From: Gemmatimonadota bacterium
GTDB lineage: Bacteria > Gemmatimonadota > Gemmatimonadetes > Gemmatimonadales > Gemmatimonadaceae
Direction of reading: 5' to 3'
Length of the DNA: 10,175 nt
Assembly (NCBI GenBank): GCA_031127185.1
Contig: JARIET010000077.1
Coordinates: 1-10,175 of the forward strand
Shown here: positions 6,974 to 10,175 of the stretch, piece after piece
Layout: each line of letters opens with the position of its first letter
How positions within the stretch are numbered: position 1 is the first letter of the stretch
Notes under the pieces: generated by a model
Told to the model about the DNA's origin: nothing
Database searches by the model: none
Seen by the model: the letters and a program-made list of their open reading frames with translations, nothing else
Made by a program: the position numbers and the translations under genes

Positions 6974-8722
6974 TCACAGTTTTCGGGCCTTGCCGATCGC
7001 GGCCGCACGAGCGGCGATGACTTCCACCGGGCGATCGAGCGTGAAGCCGTAACGCCCCACGTGCAGCGCGGCGAACCGGGCGGCTATCGTCGCGCCGGTA
7101 TCGCGTGCGGTAAACGGGACATCGAGTTCATACCCCTGCCCCGCGTAGCGGGCTCGTGCGTGGGCCGCAATGCGCGGCTTTTGCATGCGTCCTGCAGCCG
7201 CGCGGCTGAGTTGCTGAAAGAGCCCCGCAACGGCAGGCCGCTTCATCGAGAGCGCGAGTTGCATCACACTTTGCGCAGCCTCGCGGCGCTCCGGCGCGAT
7301 GGCGAGCCCGAGTGCACTGAGCACACCTGCGTGCGGCGGAACGAGGATGCGCCGCATGCCGAGCGCGTCGGCAAGGGCGCAGCCGTGGAGCGGTCCACCG
7401 CCACCGAATGCCACCAGGACGCAGGCACGCGGATCGACCCCCCGTTCCACACTCACGCGCCGGAGCGCCCGCGCCATCGATGCATCGGCGATCGCGATGA
7501 TTGCCTCGGCAGTTCTTGGTACCGCCGCACCCAGTTGCTTCGCCAGCTTCGTGATCGCCGCATGCGCAGCAGCACGATCGAGTTGTACGCCCCCCGAGAG
7601 TTCCGCCGCGTCCAGGCGTCCCAGGGCAATGTGCGCATCAGTCACGGTTGGTGCGGTACCACCGCGCCCAAACGCCACGGGGCCGGGTACGGCTCCGGCG
7701 CTATGCGGACCGACACGCAGCGCGCCGCCGTCATCCACCCAGGCGATGCTGCCCCCGCCGGCGCTGACGGTCTCGACGAGCACGCGCGGAAGTGCGATCG
7801 GCACACCGGCCACACTGCCGCCCGGCTCCACGAGCGGCTCGCCACCCAGAATCAGGCCGGCATCTGCGCTGGTGCCGCCGATATCAATGGTGAGTGCGTC
7901 GCCGAAACCCGCCGCGCGGAGCACGGCCGCCGCGCCGACCACGCCGCCGGCTGGCCCGGAGAGTGCCAGCGATGCGGCGCGACCCGCCGCCTCACGCGCC
8001 GGGAGCATGCCGCCGCCGCTCGTCATCACTTCCGGCTCTGGATAGCCGGACTCGGCCAACCGCGCGCCAAGGTGTTCGAGGTACCGACGCACGCGTGGGC
8101 GGGCATACCCCTCTGCCACGGCCGTCGCCGTGCGTTCGTACTCGCGAATCTCGGGAAGCACCGTGCTGCCGCACACCACATCCACTCCCGGCAACGCCTG
8201 AGCGATTGCCCTGGCGAGGATCGCCTCATGTGAGGCATCGGCGTAGGCGTGGAGGAGCGACAGTACGACAATGTCCGGCTGCAGTGCGGCGACGGCCTCG
8301 GCGACCCGCTCAGCTTCCATCGCGGAGAGCGGAATCAAGCGCGCGCGCGCCGAGATGCGTTCGTTGACTGCCACTACGTGCGCGGCATCAACGAGCGGCG
8401 CCGGATGATGGAGTGAGAGATCGTACAGGCCGGCGCGTTCCTGTCGGCGCAACTCCAGCAGGTCGGTGGCCCCGGCGGTTGCGCAGAGCGCGACGCGCGC
8501 GCCTTTCCGTTCGAGCAGGAGATTGGTCACCACGGTCGTGCCGTGGGCGACCCGCGACACGGAGGCCGGCGCTGCACCGAGCGCGCGCAGCGCGGTCGCG
8601 ACTCCTTCGCTCTGATCGGCGGGCGTGCTGAGGACTTTTCTCGTCGCGACGCGTCCGCTGGCGTCCACCGCGGCCAGATCGGTGTAGGTACCGCCCACGT
8701 CGACGCCGACGGAGATGGTCAC
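6974..8722 (-). CDS. hyuA: Hydantoinase A / oxoprolinase subunit (HyuA family), ends at a probably internal TGA
   Basis: A 582-residue ATP-binding subunit of the HyuA/HyuB type with an ASKHA fold. GVDVGGTYTDL (6-16) is the N-terminal phosphate loop. Other family motifs are VAHGTTVVTNLLLERKGA, LALSGPAGGVVGAA, LTIDIGGTSAD (second phosphate loop), SAGGGSIAWVDDGGALRVGP, RGGTAPTVTDAHIALGRL and VAFGGGGPLHGCALADALGM. It uses ATP to activate a cyclic amide or ketone substrate; which one cannot be told. The usual length is about 630-700 residues. The frame continues past the TGA for 46 codons with family-like sequence (6833-6973), so the natural product is probably 629 residues. GTG 8722 is preceded by GGAG with a six-base spacer and overlaps the DUF4105 stop by four bases, indicating coupled translation. 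Confidence 0.9.
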   Translation of the reverse strand: MTISVGVDVGGTYTDLAAVDASGRVATRKVLSTPADQSEGVATALRALGAAPASVSRVAHGTTVVTNLLLERKGARVALCATAGATDLLELRRQERAGLYDLSLHHPAPLVDAAHVVAVNERISARARLIPLSAMEAERVAEAVAALQPDIVVLSLLHAYADASHEAILARAIAQALPGVDVVCGSTVLPEIREYERTATAVAEGYARPRVRRYLEHLGARLAESGYPEPEVMTSGGGMLPAREAAGRAASLALSGPAGGVVGAAAVLRAAGFGDALTIDIGGTSADAGLILGGEPLVEPGGSVAGVPIALPRVLVETVSAGGGSIAWVDDGGALRVGPHSAGAVPGPVAFGRGGTAPTVTDAHIALGRLDAAELSGGVQLDRAAAHAAITKLAKQLGAAVPRTAEAIIAIADASMARALRRVSVERGVDPRACVLVAFGGGGPLHGCALADALGMRRILVPPHAGVLSALGLAIAPERREAAQSVMQLALSMKRPAVAGLFQQLSRAAAGRMQKPRIAAHARARYAGQGYELDVPFTARDTGATIAARFAALHVGRYGFTLDRPVEVIAARAAAIGKARKL

Positions 8723-10023
8723 GCGGCGCTCCGTAGGTGCGCAGGAGTTCGGTCGCGCCTCACCAGTGCCATGGCAAAGGCGAGGTGAATCGGGAGCGCG
8801 AAGTAGATCGGCGAGGCATCCGCCGGCGCCAACCCGGGCACCGCATGCGCTGCTGCCGCGATCAGCGCAGCGCCCGCCGTGAAGAGCGAGAGGTTACGAG
8901 TCGCGAGGCGCGTTCGCATGGGGGAGGAGCCGCTCCATGAGCGGCCGTACAACCAGGCCAGGATGAGCGAGACTGGCGTGCCAAGCAGCACGTTGGTGTT
9001 GGCGCCCATGTAGTGATGGCGATCGAATACGCCGGCCAGCAGCACCAGCACCCCGGCGAAGCCGGAGGTAAAGTGCCAGACACTCCCGAGTATCGCGACT
9101 GAACGGCAGGCCCAGGCTCGGCGCGCGGCACCGCGCCCAAGCAGCACGATGACCCAACCCGCCACGATTCCGATCAGCCCGGCCGGCCGGCTGAAGTCCG
9201 GCACGGCGGAAGCCTCGACGAAGCTCGTCTCCGGGACCAGTTGCCGTTCGCTGCGCACGAGCGGCACCGGTCCTGTGGGGCCAGCTACCTGCACGGAACG
9301 CAACGCATCACGCAGATGCATCGGGATGAAGCCTTCCTGCCAGCGCGTGATCTGCGAGTCTGCGCGGGCACCGAGCGTGTAGGTCATGCCGAAGCTGATG
9401 AGCGGAAACGCGTCGCCGAGCCGCAACGTTTCGCCGCGCCAGGTGCGTCCGCTCCCAGGACCCTCCAGCGCGGCACGAAGCGATCCCCCCATGACGGCGT
9501 CGAGCGCATCACGCACACGCGTCGAGCAGTTGTCGAGGTAATAGTCGTAGCGATAAAACTTGTTTTCTTCCATCGCGTTCCAACGGAGCAAGCGCAGCAA
9601 CGAGTCGGCCGCCGCCGGTGAGAGGGCGAGTTCCTGCTCCCAGACTGCGCGGTCTTGGCGCCGGTAGTAGTCGACAAAGAACAGCGAGGGGTAGCCAGCC
9701 ATCCAGTACTGCGTGCGGCCGGCGACGAATCTCGGAATGAGCGCGGGCGAGGAAAAGTCGAACATTCCCCAGTTCCACGCCGAATCAAGTCCGGTGCGGA
9801 GATTCTGGATGCGGATGGCCGAGTGCCCGAAGCGATCGAACACCATCGCACCCTGCCCCATGGTGAGCAGCGAAACGATGAGCGAGTCTCGTGGCGGCGC
9901 GACGACGCCTGTCGCCTGGGCGCGCGTGACGGATTGAGCGACGCTCGCCGCTGGTGACGCGGCCTGAGCCGCCAACAGCAGCAGCGTTCCGACGCTGATC
10001 GCGCGCGCGATGGGAAATCGCAT
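8719..10023 (-). CDS. DUF4105 domain membrane protein
   Basis: A 434-residue envelope protein. The N-terminus from ATG 10023 is a signal peptide or anchor (MRFPIARA, then a leucine/alanine core ending near SVAQS). The DUF4105 domain covers about 45-230 and shows LTMGQGAMVFDRFGHSAIRI (H67), NWGMFDF (84-90), RFVAGRTQYWM and YYLDNCSTRVRDALD (161-175, with C166), all hallmarks of the family. From about residue 285 there are roughly five hydrophobic segments. One is followed by DRHHYMGANTNVLL, the membrane-proximal motif also common in this family. The function of DUF4105 is not known; the conserved H and C could suggest an enzymatic site, which is inference. The start overlaps the upstream SpoIID-like stop by one base (TGATG), and the end overlaps hyuA by four. 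An earlier ATG at 10134 is in frame but lies within the SpoIID-like coding sequence, so it is rejected. Confidence 0.9.
   Translation of the reverse strand: MRFPIARAISVGTLLLLAAQAASPAASVAQSVTRAQATGVVAPPRDSLIVSLLTMGQGAMVFDRFGHSAIRIQNLRTGLDSAWNWGMFDFSSPALIPRFVAGRTQYWMAGYPSLFFVDYYRRQDRAVWEQELALSPAAADSLLRLLRWNAMEENKFYRYDYYLDNCSTRVRDALDAVMGGSLRAALEGPGSGRTWRGETLRLGDAFPLISFGMTYTLGARADSQITRWQEGFIPMHLRDALRSVQVAGPTGPVPLVRSERQLVPETSFVEASAVPDFSRPAGLIGIVAGWVIVLLGRGAARRAWACRSVAILGSVWHFTSGFAGVLVLLAGVFDRHHYMGANTNVLLGTPVSLILAWLYGRSWSGSSPMRTRLATRNLSLFTAGAALIAAAAHAVPGLAPADASPIYFALPIHLAFAMALVRRDRTPAHLRSAA
8729..8732 (-). promoter_or_regulatory. Ribosome binding site of hyuA
   Basis: GGAG on the minus strand lies six bases before the GTG start at 8722, inside the end of the DUF4105 gene. 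It supports the GTG start and coupled translation. Confidence 0.65.
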
Positions 10024-10175
10024 CAGCGACCAATTCCCGATGCGGGACCGACGGTGGTGCCGGGGAAGTACGCCGCGAGAATCGCGCGAGCCGTCTGCCC
10101 CGCACGCGCCCGTCCGATGGCCCCCCATTGGCACATGCCCACCCCGTGTCCGTGTCCGTTGCCGCGGATTGTGAG
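10023..10175 (-). CDS. SpoIID/LytB-domain protein, C-terminal end (partial)
   Basis: The minus frame is open from the window edge and ends at a TGA (10023-10025), giving the last 50 residues. GNGHGHGVGMCQWGA (5-19) followed by ILAAYFPGTTVG (32-43) is the diagnostic C-terminal motif of SpoIID/LytB proteins (G.GHGVGMSQWGA...IL..YYPGT). Such proteins are peptidoglycan-acting: SpoIID is a lytic transglycosylase on denuded glycan, and LytB is an amidase enhancer. A cysteine replaces the common serine in GMSQ. Nothing can be said of the rest of the protein. It is the first visible gene of the tightly packed minus-strand cluster. Confidence 0.85.
   Translation of the reverse strand, partial: LTIRGNGHGHGVGMCQWGAIGRARAGQTARAILAAYFPGTTVGPASGIGR

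Noticed and set aside
6942..6976. Selenocysteine insertion (bacterial SECIS) at the hyuA TGA
   Set aside because: A 7-bp stem with a two-base bulge and a UGACUU loop follows the TGA, but it lacks the typical apical features, HyuA proteins are not known selenoproteins, and no selenium genes are in view.
6974..6976. Genome-wide reassignment of TGA to a sense codon
   Set aside because: Other genes here (MBL, HyuB, DUF4105, SpoIID-like) end at TGA exactly where the family ends or the next gene begins, so TGA acts as stop.
6719..8233. A 504-codon open frame on the plus strand opposite hyuA and hyuB
   Set aside because: It is antisense to two genes with clear family motifs, its product is arginine/histidine-rich with no recognisable domain, and long antisense frames are common in GC-rich DNA.

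Overview
The window looks like chromosomal DNA of a GC-rich, Gram-negative-type bacterium. The gene content (a CBM9/DUF5916 secreted protein, a CsgG-like exported protein, a DUF4105 protein, a GAF/HD-GYP signalling protein) would fit Gemmatimonadota or a similar soil phylum. That placement is an inference from gene style, not from a marker gene. Coding density is high. I see no tRNA, rRNA, CRISPR array, insertion sequence or long repeat.

Left part (1-3246). A truncated CBM9/DUF5916 exported protein gene runs leftward off the edge (1-440). Across a 306-bp divergent spacer, a Crp/Fnr-type regulator (747-1424) runs rightward from a promoter with a perfect TTGACA box. It is followed by a metallo-beta-lactamase-fold hydrolase (1520-2395) and a CsgG-like exported protein (2437-3147), which end at a very strong intrinsic terminator (3204-3246). 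A near-consensus CRP-type palindrome lies between the regulator and the hydrolase. The regulator keeps the CRP-type DNA-reading residues, so local control of the hydrolase/CsgG pair is plausible.

Middle (3269-5251). A 660-residue signalling protein has a receiver-like N-terminus, a GAF domain and an HD-GYP phosphodiesterase domain. The HD domain is split by an insertion of about 115 residues. The gene starts only 22 bp after the terminator.

Right part (5280-10175, minus strand). Four genes are packed with 1- and 4-base overlaps and read leftward in the order SpoIID/LytB C-terminus (partial), DUF4105 membrane protein, HyuA and HyuB (hydantoinase/oxoprolinase subunits). The key oddity is in hyuA. 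The frame stops at a TGA (6974-6976), but the same frame then encodes 46 more residues that resemble the normal HyuA C-terminus and ends in an ATGA overlap with hyuB. The TGA therefore looks like an internal stop (nonsense mutation, sequence error or read-through) rather than the native end of the gene.

I did not find a clearly new defence or mobile system. The points most worth checking are the hyuA internal stop, the SpoIID-DUF4105-HyuA-HyuB linkage, the CRP-type operator and the split HD-GYP domain.
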